A stretch of 64,000 bases of DNA from Novosphingobium sp. KA1 (lineage in GTDB: Bacteria > Pseudomonadota > Alphaproteobacteria > Sphingomonadales > Sphingomonadaceae): assembly GCF_017309955.1 (NCBI RefSeq), contig NZ_CP021247.1:2195001-2259000 (forward strand). The letters run 5' to 3'. This document shows positions 1 to 8,752 of this stretch, in pieces. The position numbers were made by a program, and so were the translations under genes. The notes under the pieces were generated by a model, which was given only the letters and a program-made list of their open reading frames with translations, did no database searches and had not been told where the DNA came from. Numbering within the stretch: the stretch's first letter is position 1; every line of letters begins with the position of its first letter.

Positions 1-564
1 GGCGGTCACGCCGGCGGCGGCGATGGCGGCGGAGTTGGCCCAGCCGGCATGGCCGTCGACACGGCCGAGCCACGCGGGCTTGCCGCCGGTGGCGCGGTCC
101 AGCTCGGCGGCGGTGGGCATGCGGTCCAGCCCCCACTGCACCTGGTTCCAGCCGGTGCCCAGGATCCATGGCAGGTCGGGATGCGCGGCGGACCATGCGG
201 TCACGCGCGAGAGCGCCTCGTCCAGCGTCCTGGCCATCGACAGGTCGAGCGTCATCTTCGCAAAACCCGTCGCCATGACGTGGCCATGGGCATCGATCAT
301 GCCCGGCACGACATTGCGGCCCTTGCCATCGACCTGATAGGCGACCTTTTTCGGCCGCTTGTCACCCTTGTGGAACACTTGCGCGACGCGGCCCTGATCG
401 TCGATCAGGAAGCCTTCGAAGCGTTCGACGCCGCCCTTGCCGTCGCCGGTGACGCCGTTGACGTTATCGACCAGCACGTCTGCATGCGCCGTGCCGAAAG
501 CGGAGCCGGTCACGGCCGTCGATGCGAGCAGCAGGGCAAGCCCTGCGCCTTTCCTGAAATTCAC
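1..564 (-). CDS. amidohydrolase family protein (partial, C-terminus outside window)
   Basis: Reading leftwards, 188 codons are open from a GTG at 564 to the window edge. The protein begins with a signal peptide (positive N-region, hydrophobic stretch, cleavage near TAHA|D), so it is probably periplasmic. Around residue 90 it shows PGMIDAHGHV, the first metal-binding HxH motif of the amidohydrolase superfamily, and further on WILGTGWNQ, typical of the YtcJ-like Amidohydro_3 group. The substrate cannot be told. Its GTG overlaps the TGA of the upstream dehydrogenase by four bases (GTGA), which indicates translational coupling in one operon. The catalytic C-terminal half is not in the window. Confidence 0.85.
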   Translation of the reverse strand, partial: MNFRKGAGLALLLASTAVTGSAFGTAHADVLVDNVNGVTGDGKGGVERFEGFLIDDQGRVAQVFHKGDKRPKKVAYQVDGKGRNVVPGMIDAHGHVMATGFAKMTLDLSMARTLDEALSRVTAWSAAHPDLPWILGTGWNQVQWGLDRMPTAAELDRATGGKPAWLGRVDGHAGWANSAAIAAAGVTA

Positions 565-1457
565 GAAATACCCTTCTTCGGCAGGCGCTTGATGATCGCG
601 CTCGTATCGAGGCGGCCTCCGCCCTGGGCCTGGATGTCGGCAAAGAACTGGTCGATCAGCGCCGCGACGGGAAGCGAGACGCCGAGCCCGCGCCCTTCGT
701 CGAGGCTGAGGCCGAGATCCTTGCGCATCCAGTCGATCGCGAAGCCGAAGTCGAACTGGTCGGCGTTCATCGTCTGCCAGCGGTTGTCCATCTGCCACGA
801 TTGCGCCGCACCGCCCGAGATCGCCTCGTAGACCTTGTCCATGTCGAGGTGCGAGGCCTGCGCGAAACGGACCGCCTCGGCAAGGGCGGCGACATTGCCG
901 GCGATGCAGATCTGGTTGGCCATCTTGGCGATCTGGCCGGAGCCGGCCTTGCCGACATGGACGATGCGGGCCGAATAGGCCTCCATCACCGGGCGCGCGG
1001 CCTCGATCGCCTCGTCGCGGCCGCCGCACATCAGGGTGAGGGTGCCCTGTTCGGCGCCGATCTGCGAGCCGGTCATCGGCGCGTCGACGCAGTGGATGCG
1101 CAGGTCCCGCGCCTCGACCGAGATCTGCCGCGCGATGCGCGCGGAGACGGTGGTGTGGTCGATGAAGGTCGCGCCCTTCTTGAGCATGCGGAACACGCCG
1201 TTGGGGCCGAGCACGACTTCGGACAGGTCATCGTCGTTGCCCACGCAGGTGATCACCACTTCGGCGTCCTGCGCCGCATGCGCCGGATTGGCGGCAATGC
1301 GGTGGACAAGGCCGGGATTGTCGTCCGACCACTTCCGCGCCCGCTCGGGCGAGCGGTTGTAGATGGTGAGTTCGTGGCCCGCCAGGGCGATGTGCCGCGC
1401 GATGGCGCCGCCCATAACCCCGAGGCCGATGAAGGAAACCTTGCGTCGCTCGCTCAT
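561..1457 (-). CDS. NAD(P)-dependent beta-hydroxyacid dehydrogenase (HIBADH family)
   Basis: A 298-residue protein. The Rossmann dinucleotide motif GLGVMG lies at residues 11-16, followed by the family signature DAPMTGSQIGAEQGTL and a lysine in GSGQIAKMANQ that corresponds to the catalytic lysine of the 3-hydroxyisobutyrate / tartronate semialdehyde reductase family. It should oxidise a beta-hydroxyacid or reduce the corresponding semialdehyde in the cytoplasm; the exact substrate is not readable. I chose the ATG at 1457, preceded by an AGAAAG box, because the longer upstream reading lacks family-like sequence. It is coupled to the downstream amidohydrolase by a four-base overlap. Confidence 0.88.
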   Translation of the reverse strand: MSERRKVSFIGLGVMGGAIARHIALAGHELTIYNRSPERARKWSDDNPGLVHRIAANPAHAAQDAEVVITCVGNDDDLSEVVLGPNGVFRMLKKGATFIDHTTVSARIARQISVEARDLRIHCVDAPMTGSQIGAEQGTLTLMCGGRDEAIEAARPVMEAYSARIVHVGKAGSGQIAKMANQICIAGNVAALAEAVRFAQASHLDMDKVYEAISGGAAQSWQMDNRWQTMNADQFDFGFAIDWMRKDLGLSLDEGRGLGVSLPVAALIDQFFADIQAQGGGRLDTSAIIKRLPKKGIS

Positions 1458-1669
1458 GACATTCTTTCTAGCGCGTTTTGCACGAAAGCAAACTACGGCC
1501 TGGCGCTTATCCCGTACCTTGCGACCGGAAATCGTGCCTCCTCGTGCACATGGGAATGCACGGTGCGCAAGCGCGTTTGTGCAATAAAATTGCCATGACG
1601 GCATGAATTGCGCTTTTTCATGACGCGAGCCTTTCCATCTCCGGTGCTTTCCGTTAGGCGCGGCCCTCT

Positions 1670-2923
1670 ATGGAACAGCCAATGCTCAAGATCGCCGAGG
1701 AGCCCGTCGTGGCCCCCCTCACCGCCGAAGACGTGCGCGCGGCGGCTGGGCGAATTATCGGCAAGGTCGTCCGCACCCCCACGCTCCACTCGACCACCTT
1801 GAGCGCGATCACCGGGGCCGACATCTGGCTCAAGTTCGAAAACCTTCAATTCACCGCCGCCTACAAGGAACGCGGCGCCCTCAATGCCCTTCTGCTGCTG
1901 GATGAGGAACGCAAGTCGCGCGGCGTCATCGCCGCCTCGGCGGGCAACCATGCCCAGGGCCTGTCCTACCACGGCACCCGTCTTGGCGTGCCCGTGACCA
2001 TCGTCATGCCGCGCACGACGCCGACCGTGAAGGTCATGCAGACCGAGAGCGTGGGCGGCAAGGTCGTGCTCGAAGGCGAAAGCTTCGACGAGGCCTATGC
2101 CCATGCGCGCAAGCTGGAAGCCGAACTCGGCCTGACCTTCATCCACCCGTTCGACGATCCGCACGTCGCAGCGGGGCAGGGCACTGTCGCGCTCGAAATG
2201 CTGGAAGACGTGCCGGATCTCGACACGCTGGTGTTGCCGATCGGCGGCGGCGGCCTGGCGACCGGCATGGGTACGGCCGCGCGCGCGATCAATCCCGAAA
2301 TCCGGCTCGTCGGCGTCGAGGCGCAGCTCTATCCCTCGATGTACAACCTGCTGAAGGGCTCCAGCCTGCCGATCGGCGGGGACACGCTGGCGGAGGGCAT
2401 CGCCGTGTTCTCGCCGGGAGCGATGACCTCGACCGTACTGCGCGGCCTGCTCGACGAGTTCCTGCTGGTCAGCGAATCGGGTATCGAGAGCGCGCTGGCA
2501 CTGCTGCTCCAGATCGAGAAGACACTGGTGGAAGGCGCCGGGGCGACCGGCCTTGCCGCGGTCATGGCCAACCGCGAACTGTTCGCGGGCCGCAAGGTCG
2601 GCATCGTGTTGTCGGGCGGCAATATCGATACGCGCCTGCTGGCGAACGTGCTGCTGCGCGACCTCGCCCGTTCGGGCCGCCTCGCCCGTCTCAAGATCGG
2701 CCTGCAGGACCGGGCGGGAGCCTTGTTCAAGGTCGCCAAGGTGTTCCAGGAGCACAATGTGAACATCATCGAGGTGTTCCACCAGCGTATCTTCACCCAC
2801 CTGCCGGCCAAGGGCCTTGTCACCGAGATCGAGTGCGAGGCGCGCGACAGGGCGCAGCTCGATGCGCTGGTCTCGGCCCTGCGCCGCGAAGGCTACGAAG
2901 TGCGCCAGGTCGAGACCGACTGA
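1670..2923 (+). CDS. ilvA: threonine ammonia-lyase (threonine dehydratase) with C-terminal ACT domain
   Basis: A 417-residue PLP enzyme that deaminates threonine to 2-oxobutyrate, the first committed step towards isoleucine. The Schiff-base lysine lies in FTAAYKERGALNAL (about K66), the phosphate-binding glycine loop is GGGGLATGMG, and an ACT-type regulatory domain fills roughly residues 330-410 (LQDRAGALFKVAKVF). This is the shorter threonine dehydratase form with one ACT domain. The ATG at 1670 has no good ribosome site and the ATG at 1682 is an equal alternative. A strong terminator hairpin follows, so it is probably monocistronic. Biosynthetic versus catabolic (tdcB) use cannot be decided from sequence alone. 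Confidence 0.9.
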   Translation: MEQPMLKIAEEPVVAPLTAEDVRAAAGRIIGKVVRTPTLHSTTLSAITGADIWLKFENLQFTAAYKERGALNALLLLDEERKSRGVIAASAGNHAQGLSYHGTRLGVPVTIVMPRTTPTVKVMQTESVGGKVVLEGESFDEAYAHARKLEAELGLTFIHPFDDPHVAAGQGTVALEMLEDVPDLDTLVLPIGGGGLATGMGTAARAINPEIRLVGVEAQLYPSMYNLLKGSSLPIGGDTLAEGIAVFSPGAMTSTVLRGLLDEFLLVSESGIESALALLLQIEKTLVEGAGATGLAAVMANRELFAGRKVGIVLSGGNIDTRLLANVLLRDLARSGRLARLKIGLQDRAGALFKVAKVFQEHNVNIIEVFHQRIFTHLPAKGLVTEIECEARDRAQLDALVSALRREGYEVRQVETD

Positions 2924-2971
2924 AGGTTTTGGTCCCGGCAGTCGCAGCGGATCAATTAATCCGGTTCTTTC

Positions 2972-3000
2972 AGAGGCCTCGGAGCAATTCCGGGGCCTTT
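2972..3000 (+). terminator. rho-independent terminator after ilvA
   Basis: GGCCTCGG (2975-2982) pairs with CCGGGGCC (2990-2997) around the loop AGCAATT, with one G-U wobble. The stem extends by A-T pairs into the TTT at 2998-3000. It sits about 50 bp after the ilvA stop codon. Confidence 0.75.
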
Positions 3001-3201
3001 GTCATGTGCCCGCGAAACGCCCCGTTCCGGGACAGGCAGCAGGCGGATGGAGTGGTTCGATCCGATTTCGTCGCCGACACCTCCACTTTTGTGGTTAAAA
3101 GACTTTCAACGCGGCGAACGGCTATGCATATTCAGGGCAGACACGGATAGAAGGGTTAAGCAACAGCCCGGCTTCCGCCAGCCAGAGGATAGATTTCGCC
3201 C

Positions 3202-4038
3202 GTGACGGCTCCCGTTCGCTTTCCCCGGTTTTTCGTGACCAGCCCGGCGCCGTGCCCCTATCTGCCGGGGCGCAGCGAACGCAAGGTCTTTACCGAGCTG
3301 AAGGGCGCCCACGCGGATTCGCTCAACGATGCGCTGGGCCGGATCGGGTTCCGCCGCAGCCAGACGGTGGCCTATCGCCCCTCCTGTCTCGATTGCAGCG
3401 CCTGCATTTCGGTGCGCGTCGTCGCCGGTGCGTTCGAACCCTCGGGCACGCAGAAGCGCCTGATGAAGCGCAACGGCGATCTTGTCGCCACCGTCTGCCG
3501 CCCGTGGTCGACCAGCGAGCAGTTCGAACTGCTCCAGCGCTATCTCTCGGTGCGCCATCCCGAAGGCGGGATGACCACGATGGACGAAGTCGATTTTGCC
3601 GACATGGTGGAGCATACGCCGGTCACCAGCTACGTGGTCGAATATCGTGAGCCGTCGCCGGACGGGGTTACGCCGGGCCGCCTCGTCGGCGCCTGCCTGA
3701 CCGACCGGCAGTGCGACGGGCTGTCGATGATCTACAGCTTCTACGATCCGCACCATGACCGGCAGGGGCTGGGCACTTACATCATCCTCGATCACATCCA
3801 GCGCGCCACCGAGATGGAACTGCCCTACGTCTATCTCGGCTACTGGGTCGAAGGTTCGCCGCGCATGCAGTACAAGGTGCGCTTCCGGCCGATGGAAAAG
3901 CTCGGCCGTTCCGGCTGGGAGCGTTTTGGCGCCGAGGAGCAGGATCGCCTGATCGCGGCCGCCGTTGCCAATCCGCGCAGCCGGGCCGACCTTGGCGAGA
4001 ATGCGCGCAAGGACGGGGTTCCCTCGATCGCCGGCTGA
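3202..4038 (+). CDS. bpt: aspartate/glutamate leucyltransferase (bacterial ATE-type aminoacyl-tRNA-protein transferase)
   Basis: A 278-residue cytoplasmic enzyme that transfers leucine from Leu-tRNA to N-terminal Asp or Glu and so marks proteins for ClpS/ClpAP (N-degron pathway). The N-terminal ATE domain starts with [15 protein letters not shown] and carries the cysteine cluster [14 protein letters not shown]. The C-terminal GNAT-like half contains [20 protein letters not shown] and [15 protein letters not shown], both hallmarks of this family. Translation starts at GTG 3202; no in-frame ATG gives the conserved N-terminus. Length agrees with the family (about 240-280). Confidence 0.9.
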   Translation: MTAPVRFPRFFVTSPAPCPYLPGRSERKVFTELKGAHADSLNDALGRIGFRRSQTVAYRPSCLDCSACISVRVVAGAFEPSGTQKRLMKRNGDLVATVCRPWSTSEQFELLQRYLSVRHPEGGMTTMDEVDFADMVEHTPVTSYVVEYREPSPDGVTPGRLVGACLTDRQCDGLSMIYSFYDPHHDRQGLGTYIILDHIQRATEMELPYVYLGYWVEGSPRMQYKVRFRPMEKLGRSGWERFGAEEQDRLIAAAVANPRSRADLGENARKDGVPSIAG

Positions 4039-4080
4039 GCTTCGGGGGCGATCTGCGGCTTTGCCAGTCGGGAGAGGTGC

Positions 4081-4437
4081 ATGCCGGTTACGGGTATTGG
4101 CGGATTGTTCTTCCGCTCCAGCGATCCACAGGCGCTGATGGCGTGGTATCGCACCCATCTCGGCATCGCCTCTGAGGATCCCTATCGGTGGATGCAGCAG
4201 GCGGGCCCGACGGTGTTCATGCCGTTCGGGCGCGACACGGCCTATTTCCCCGCCGATCGCCAGTGGATGATCAATTTCCGCGTGACCGGGCTGGACGCGC
4301 TGCTTGCGGCCCTGCGGGAGGCCGGCATCGAGGTCCTGACCGATCCCGCGTGGGACGGGCCGGAGACCGGGCGTTTTGCCCGCATCCATGACCCCGAGGG
4401 CAATCCGGTGGAGTTGTGGGAGCCGCCCTTGGGCTGA
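4081..4437 (+). CDS. VOC (glyoxalase/bleomycin-resistance fold) protein
   Basis: A 118-residue protein with one glyoxalase-like domain: GGLFFRSSDPQALMAWYRTHLGI at the start and ARIHDPEGNPVELWEPP at the end, where the last glutamate is the usual metal ligand of the fold. Substrate unknown. A good ribosome site (GGGAGAGG) precedes the ATG. It lies 42 bp after bpt on the same strand and may be co-transcribed with it. Confidence 0.85.
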   Translation: MPVTGIGGLFFRSSDPQALMAWYRTHLGIASEDPYRWMQQAGPTVFMPFGRDTAYFPADRQWMINFRVTGLDALLAALREAGIEVLTDPAWDGPETGRFARIHDPEGNPVELWEPPLG

Positions 4438-4476
4438 TGGCCGGCCTGATTTGCGGGATCCTGCTTCCCCGCGTCC

Positions 4477-5478
4477 TCAGTGCGCGCCGCCTTCGCCAAG
4501 CGGAGCCAACTCGTCGATTGCCGCCGGCTTGCGGTGGGCGGCCAGGCAGCTCAGCACCGCGGTGATCAGCAGCACGAAGGCGGCCACTTCGAACAGCGTG
4601 GGCAGGCGGTGTTCCCAGATCAGCGCGTAGATCAGCGCGAACAGCGTTTCGAACAGGATCATCTGGCCCACCAGCGTAAGTGGCAGCAGCCGGCTCATTC
4701 GGTTCCACAAAGCATTGCCGGCGATCGAGGCGAGCACGGCAACTCCCAGCGAGACGATGAGAAAACTGCTCCACTGGCTGCTCGTGCGCGCGGCATCGGC
4801 CTGCCACAGCGCAATCGGGATCAGCAGCACGCTCTGCAATCCGGTGACGACGCCAAGCAGCAGGTTCCAGTCATGCGCCGACACCGCCTCCAGCCGCGCG
4901 AGCCAGCGGCTGTTGCCGATCGCGAAGGCGCTCCACGAGGCGAGCGCGCCGAACGCGCAGGCAAGGCCGATCACGCGGTTGGCGAGCGACGTCTCGCCGG
5001 GCGCGGCGATGGCCTGCCAGCCGATGCACAGCACGCCTGCCGCGCAGAGCAGCAGCGACGGGGCCAGCTTCGCGAGCGGAACCGCGCCGTGGTCGCGGCT
5101 GCCGACAACGGTTACCGTCACCGGCAGGAAGCCGACGATGATCGAGGTCATGGCGATGCCGCCGATATGCACGGCGTTGGCCAGCAGGATGAAATAGGCG
5201 GTATTGCCGGCCAGCGCGAGCCAGACGAGCGCGATCCACGCCGCGCGCGACATGTGCGCGGTCACCGCTTTCCACCGCGGTGCCAGCAGCAAGGCGGACA
5301 TCGCGCCATAGCAGGCATAGCGGCCGATGGTCAGTTCGAGCGGGCTGAACGCGCGCACGAGTTCCGGAGCCAGGAACACCAGCCCCCAGAATGCGCCCGC
5401 GCCGGCACCGCAGAGCACGCCCAGCCATGTCGAGCGCGAACCGCCCGTGCCAGCCGCAATGCTTCCCGCCAATGCCAT
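4477..5478 (-). CDS. DMT/EamA-family membrane transporter
   Basis: A 333-residue integral membrane protein with about ten hydrophobic segments arranged as two EamA repeats (residues ~20-155 and ~170-315). The first repeat opens with LCGAGAGAFWGLVFLAPELV, typical of the drug/metabolite transporter superfamily. Substrate unknown; amino-acid or metabolite export is common in the family. GGAGG lies upstream of the ATG at 5478. It is divergent from an Lrp/AsnC regulator with a 99-bp gap, an arrangement often seen for amino-acid exporters, so control by that regulator is a reasonable inference. Confidence 0.85.
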   Translation of the reverse strand: MALAGSIAAGTGGSRSTWLGVLCGAGAGAFWGLVFLAPELVRAFSPLELTIGRYACYGAMSALLLAPRWKAVTAHMSRAAWIALVWLALAGNTAYFILLANAVHIGGIAMTSIIVGFLPVTVTVVGSRDHGAVPLAKLAPSLLLCAAGVLCIGWQAIAAPGETSLANRVIGLACAFGALASWSAFAIGNSRWLARLEAVSAHDWNLLLGVVTGLQSVLLIPIALWQADAARTSSQWSSFLIVSLGVAVLASIAGNALWNRMSRLLPLTLVGQMILFETLFALIYALIWEHRLPTLFEVAAFVLLITAVLSCLAAHRKPAAIDELAPLGEGGAH

Positions 5479-5555
5479 CTACCAGCCTCCGCCTGAATTG
5501 ATGCGGCGAGACATATCATCACAGGCGTGAGGAATGCGCTCTTGATTTAGGCTTC

Positions 5556-5595
5556 AAACGCAACAAAAGCTCACCCTGTGGCCAAAAACGCAACA
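5556..5595. promoter_or_regulatory. direct repeat AAACGCAACA, candidate Lrp/AsnC operator
   Basis: AAACGCAACA occurs at 5556-5565 and again at 5586-5595, exactly 30 bp (about three helical turns) apart, straddling the start of the AsnC-family gene. Same-face spacing suits a multimeric Lrp-type protein. This is inference from spacing and position only. Confidence 0.35.
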
Positions 5596-6075
5596 TCGCT
5601 TCGCCCGCGCCTCGATTCGTTCGACCGGGCGATCCTGCGCATTCTCCAGCAGGACAACCGCACGCCGCAGCGCCGGATTGCCGAGGCGGTGAACCTGTCC
5701 GCCGCCGCCGTGCAGCGCCGGATCGCGGCGATGGAGGAGGCCGGCGTCATCGCCCGCAATGTCGCGCTGGTCGATCCGCAGGCGCTGGGGCAGGACATCA
5801 CCTCGATCGTCCAGGTGACCTTGCGCGACGAGCGCGCCGCCACCGTCGATGCGGCCAAGGCCCTGTTCCAGGCGCGCGGCGAAGTGCAGCAATGCTATTA
5901 CGTGACCGGCGGGATCAGCTTCGTGCTGGTGATCGTGGCCAGCGACATGCGCGCCTACGAGGCGCTGACGCGCGAACTCTTTGCCGAGAACGACTGCGTG
6001 GCCGCCTATGCCTCGCTGATCGCGCTGGACCGGGTGAAAGTGGACACCGGTATCGTCATTCCCGCAGCGGTCTGA
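5578..6075 (+). CDS. Lrp/AsnC-family transcriptional regulator
   Basis: A 165-residue protein with an N-terminal winged HTH (residues ~12-60; LQQDNRTPQRRIAEAVNLS then AAVQRRIAAMEEAGVI) and a C-terminal RAM/AsnC ligand-binding domain (residues ~75-150; YYVTGGISFVLVIVASDM). It probably senses an amino acid and controls the divergent DMT transporter. Start is GTG at 5578; no clear ribosome site precedes it. A direct repeat overlaps the start region and could serve autoregulation. Confidence 0.9.
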   Translation: MAKNATSLRPRLDSFDRAILRILQQDNRTPQRRIAEAVNLSAAAVQRRIAAMEEAGVIARNVALVDPQALGQDITSIVQVTLRDERAATVDAAKALFQARGEVQQCYYVTGGISFVLVIVASDMRAYEALTRELFAENDCVAAYASLIALDRVKVDTGIVIPAAV

Positions 6076-6151
6076 GCAGCGCCGGAAGCGCAGGCAGAAC
6101 CTCGTGTTAACCAGGTTCTGCCACATTGCCGGCGGATCGGGGCGGGCGCCC

Positions 6152-7264
6152 ATGGACGGATGCGGCATGGCAGAGCGGGACAGCACGGGGCATTTTGGCG
6201 GACTGGACGGCCTGCGCGGCGTGGCGGCCATGGCGGTCGCGGCCAATCATGCCTATCGCGTGCTGGGCTTCCAGCTGCTGGTCCATGGCTACATGGCCGT
6301 GGATTTCTTTTTTATCCTCAGCGGTTTCGTGATCTCCCATGCCTATCAGGAGCGGCTTCGCGGGGGCATGACGCTGGGCCGTTTCGTGCAGGCGAGAGTG
6401 GACCGGCTCTATCCGATGGTGATTCTCGGCGTCGGCGCCGGAGCGCTGGCCCTGGTGCTTGGTCTCGGGTTCGAATGGAGCGCCGTGCTGCCTGCCGCGG
6501 TCCTGCAGGTGCTGTTGCTGCCCGCGCCATTCCTTCACGCCTATGACGATTTCATCTGGCCGCTCAACCCGCCGGCATGGTCGCTGTTCTGGGAAGTGCT
6601 GGCGAGCCTGGCGTTTGGCCTGGGTCTGTTCCGTCTGGGCAACCGGGTGCTGGCGGGCATCTTTCTGGGCTTTGCTTTGTGGCTGGGGGCCGCCGCGCTG
6701 CGCTGGTCGACGGTGGAGGTCGGATATGTCGCGGCCAATGCGCTCGAGGGCCTGCCGCGCACGGCGGTGTCCTTCACGCTGGGCATGCTGATCTGGCGCG
6801 GGTGCAAGGCCGGACTGCTGGACCGGCTCCGCAATCGGCCCGCGCCGGCTCTCTGGCTGGTCGCGGCCCTGCTCATGGCGGTGTTCCTGATCCCGGGGCG
6901 CTCGGGTTATGTCGACATGCTGCTGATCCTCGTGATCCTGCCCGGGCTGCTGCTTGCGGGCGTGCTGTGCGGGGCGGCCTCGGGGGTGTGGAACTGGGCG
7001 GGGCGGATCTCCTACCCGCTCTATCTTGTGCACTTCCCGATCCTGTTTGCGATCGAGCCGTTTGTGCGGCCCGACATGAGCGCGGTGGAGCGCGGCCTGT
7101 GGTTTGCAGGCTATCTTCTGGCCGCGCTTGTCGGGGGCTGGCTTGCGGCCGTGTGCTGGGACGAGCCGGTCCGCCGCGCCCTGCGGCGCTGGCGCAAAGC
7201 GCGGGCCGCGGCGCCCGGCGGAGCCGTTCCGGCCCCGGAGGTTCCGGTGTTGCTGGGCCGCTGA
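6152..7264 (+). CDS. acyltransferase 3 family membrane protein
   Basis: About 370 residues with around ten membrane segments. The N-terminal GLDGLRGVAAMAVAANHAYR carries the family arginine and histidine thought to be catalytic, followed by GYMAVDFFFILSGFVI, a signature of acyltransferase 3 (OafA/NodX-like) proteins that O-acylate sugars or lipids at the cytoplasmic membrane. Acceptor unknown. ATGs at 6152 and 6167 are both possible starts. It ends at 7264 directly against the stop of the convergent lysozyme gene (TGATCA), with no room for a terminator between them. Confidence 0.85.
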   Translation: MDGCGMAERDSTGHFGGLDGLRGVAAMAVAANHAYRVLGFQLLVHGYMAVDFFFILSGFVISHAYQERLRGGMTLGRFVQARVDRLYPMVILGVGAGALALVLGLGFEWSAVLPAAVLQVLLLPAPFLHAYDDFIWPLNPPAWSLFWEVLASLAFGLGLFRLGNRVLAGIFLGFALWLGAAALRWSTVEVGYVAANALEGLPRTAVSFTLGMLIWRGCKAGLLDRLRNRPAPALWLVAALLMAVFLIPGRSGYVDMLLILVILPGLLLAGVLCGAASGVWNWAGRISYPLYLVHFPILFAIEPFVRPDMSAVERGLWFAGYLLAALVGGWLAAVCWDEPVRRALRRWRKARAAAPGGAVPAPEVPVLLGR

Positions 7265-7870
7265 TCAGGGGGCGGCGTAAAGCGCGGCCTCGTCCGCACG
7301 GCGCGACCTGAGGCCGTTCATCGGTTTGCGGTCGTTGTAGATCCACCTCGCGAACTCGGCCTGCGCTGCGGCAAAGCGGCCCTGCTTGTGCAGCTTGCCG
7401 AGGGTGGAGGAGGTCAGCGCGCCGGTGTTGTAGTGGAACGAGACCAGGGCATCGAACTGGTTCGGCGTGGTCGGCGCGGACCCCAGGAACTGCGCGACCG
7501 CATCGACGAACCGCTGCACGTCGGCCGTAAAACGCGCGTCGCACTGCTCCTGTGTCCAGACGGTGCCGGGGCCGATGTCCGCGCCGGTCGAGCCCCAGCC
7601 GATCGTCCAGGGGGTGCCGTCCGTGCTGCCGGGGTCGGGATAGGCCTCGATACGGCCATCGGCGCGCTTGCGGGCGCAGCCCTCCCATTTGCGGATGAGC
7701 GCGCTGCCGGCCTGTCCCAGCCTGTATGCGGGAGGCGCGGTGTCGTGGTCCGCCGCTTTGGCGATCGAGGCCCTGTCGATCGCGGCATCGAGACGGGTCA
7801 CTTCCTCCCGGCTGAAGCCGCGTCCGAGCAACTGGCGCACTTCATCGAAAATGGGCTTGCGATCGAGCAT
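7265..7870 (-). CDS. GH24 phage-type lysozyme / endolysin-like muramidase
   Basis: A 201-residue protein. An N-terminal extension of about 50 residues precedes a glycoside hydrolase 24 domain: catalytic glutamate in LIRKWEG (E63), AYPDPGSTDGTPWTIGWGST carrying the D/T part of the active site, and FDALVSFHYNTGALTSST. It should cleave peptidoglycan glycan strands. No signal peptide is visible, so export would need a holin or SAR-like route. No other phage genes are nearby. A GGAGAGG ribosome site precedes the ATG at 7870. Confidence 0.88.
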   Translation of the reverse strand: MLDRKPIFDEVRQLLGRGFSREEVTRLDAAIDRASIAKAADHDTAPPAYRLGQAGSALIRKWEGCARKRADGRIEAYPDPGSTDGTPWTIGWGSTGADIGPGTVWTQEQCDARFTADVQRFVDAVAQFLGSAPTTPNQFDALVSFHYNTGALTSSTLGKLHKQGRFAAAQAEFARWIYNDRKPMNGLRSRRADEAALYAAP

Positions 7871-7948
7871 GGCGCCTCTCCGTCACTGTGAGAAAGGCCG
7901 ATCAAGTAAGCCGGAACCGGGGCTGTAGGAAAATGGTTTTTCGAAGGG

Positions 7949-8524
7949 TCACAACTTGCGCAGCACGCCGCTGACCGGAATCGCGATACTGCTGCCCGCC
8001 GCCACGGGCTGGTCGAGCAGGGTGGCCTGCGCGCCGTCGTCGGCGGTCACGGTGATGGTATCGGCCGATGGCGTGCCGGTTTTGCGGAAGGTGAGCGTGC
8101 CGCCGCCCAGCGTCGGCAGCGAGACCGTGCCGGTCCCGGCAGCGGCAATGGCTGCGGCGATGTCCTCGGGCGTCCGGTATCCGGCAAGCATGTGGCTGCG
8201 CACCAGGGCGGTGAGGGCGGCATGGTCCTGCGCTTGCGTCACGGCCTTGGCCTTGTCGCCCAGCGCGTCGAAGGCGTCGTCCTCGGGGGCAAGCAGGGTA
8301 TAACTGCCTTTGCCGGCAAACAGGCGTTCCAGCCCGGTGGTCTTGAGCGCTTCGGCCATTGTCTGCAGGCCGTCGGCATCGTCGAGCATTTCCGGCAGGG
8401 TCTCGTTTGCGGTGGTCGCTTCGGTGGTATCGCTGGAAGAGCTGGTCGCAGGCGTTTCCCCCGAACAGGCGGCAAGCATCAGGGCAGCGGCGAGGAACGG
8501 AGCGGCAAGGAGGGCTTTGCGCAT
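7949..8524 (-). CDS. fasciclin-domain lipoprotein
   Basis: A 191-residue protein with a lipoprotein signal (lipobox LAAC, cysteine 20), a Ser/Thr/Glu-rich linker (residues 21-40) and one fasciclin (FAS1) domain. Landmarks are TMAEALKTTGLERLFAGKG, YTLLAPEDDAFDAL, LVRSHMLAGY and the final hydrophobic strand IAIPVSGVLRKL. FAS1 domains act in adhesion; here the protein is probably anchored in the envelope. It lies downstream of glnA on the same strand but beyond a hairpin, so it is probably separately transcribed. Confidence 0.88.
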   Translation of the reverse strand: MRKALLAAPFLAAALMLAACSGETPATSSSSDTTEATTANETLPEMLDDADGLQTMAEALKTTGLERLFAGKGSYTLLAPEDDAFDALGDKAKAVTQAQDHAALTALVRSHMLAGYRTPEDIAAAIAAAGTGTVSLPTLGGGTLTFRKTGTPSADTITVTADDGAQATLLDQPVAAGSSIAIPVSGVLRKL

Positions 8525-8667
8525 GGGGCGAAACCTCGAGAGGAACAGGTCGGGCGAGCGGCGCCATGGCGCCCGGAACCGGGCTTGTGGCGAGCCCGTT
8601 CGGTAGGTTGTCCTGCCTGAATAGCGGCCGAACGCGGCGGCGCAGCGGCGCTATGCGCAAAGGAATA

Positions 8668-8694
8668 GGGCGCCCGGACAAAGTCCGGACGCCC
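8668..8694 (-). terminator. probable terminator after glnA
   Basis: GGGCGCCCGGAC (8668-8679) and GTCCGGACGCCC (8683-8694) form a 12-bp stem with one mismatch around loop AAA. On the minus strand it is followed by a short T-rich run. It is 59 bp beyond the glnA stop. Confidence 0.5.
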
Positions 8695-8752
8695 CGCTCG
8701 GTGAACCGATTTCCCCCTCGCCGCCCTTGGGAGAGCGGAGAGGCAGCGCGGA

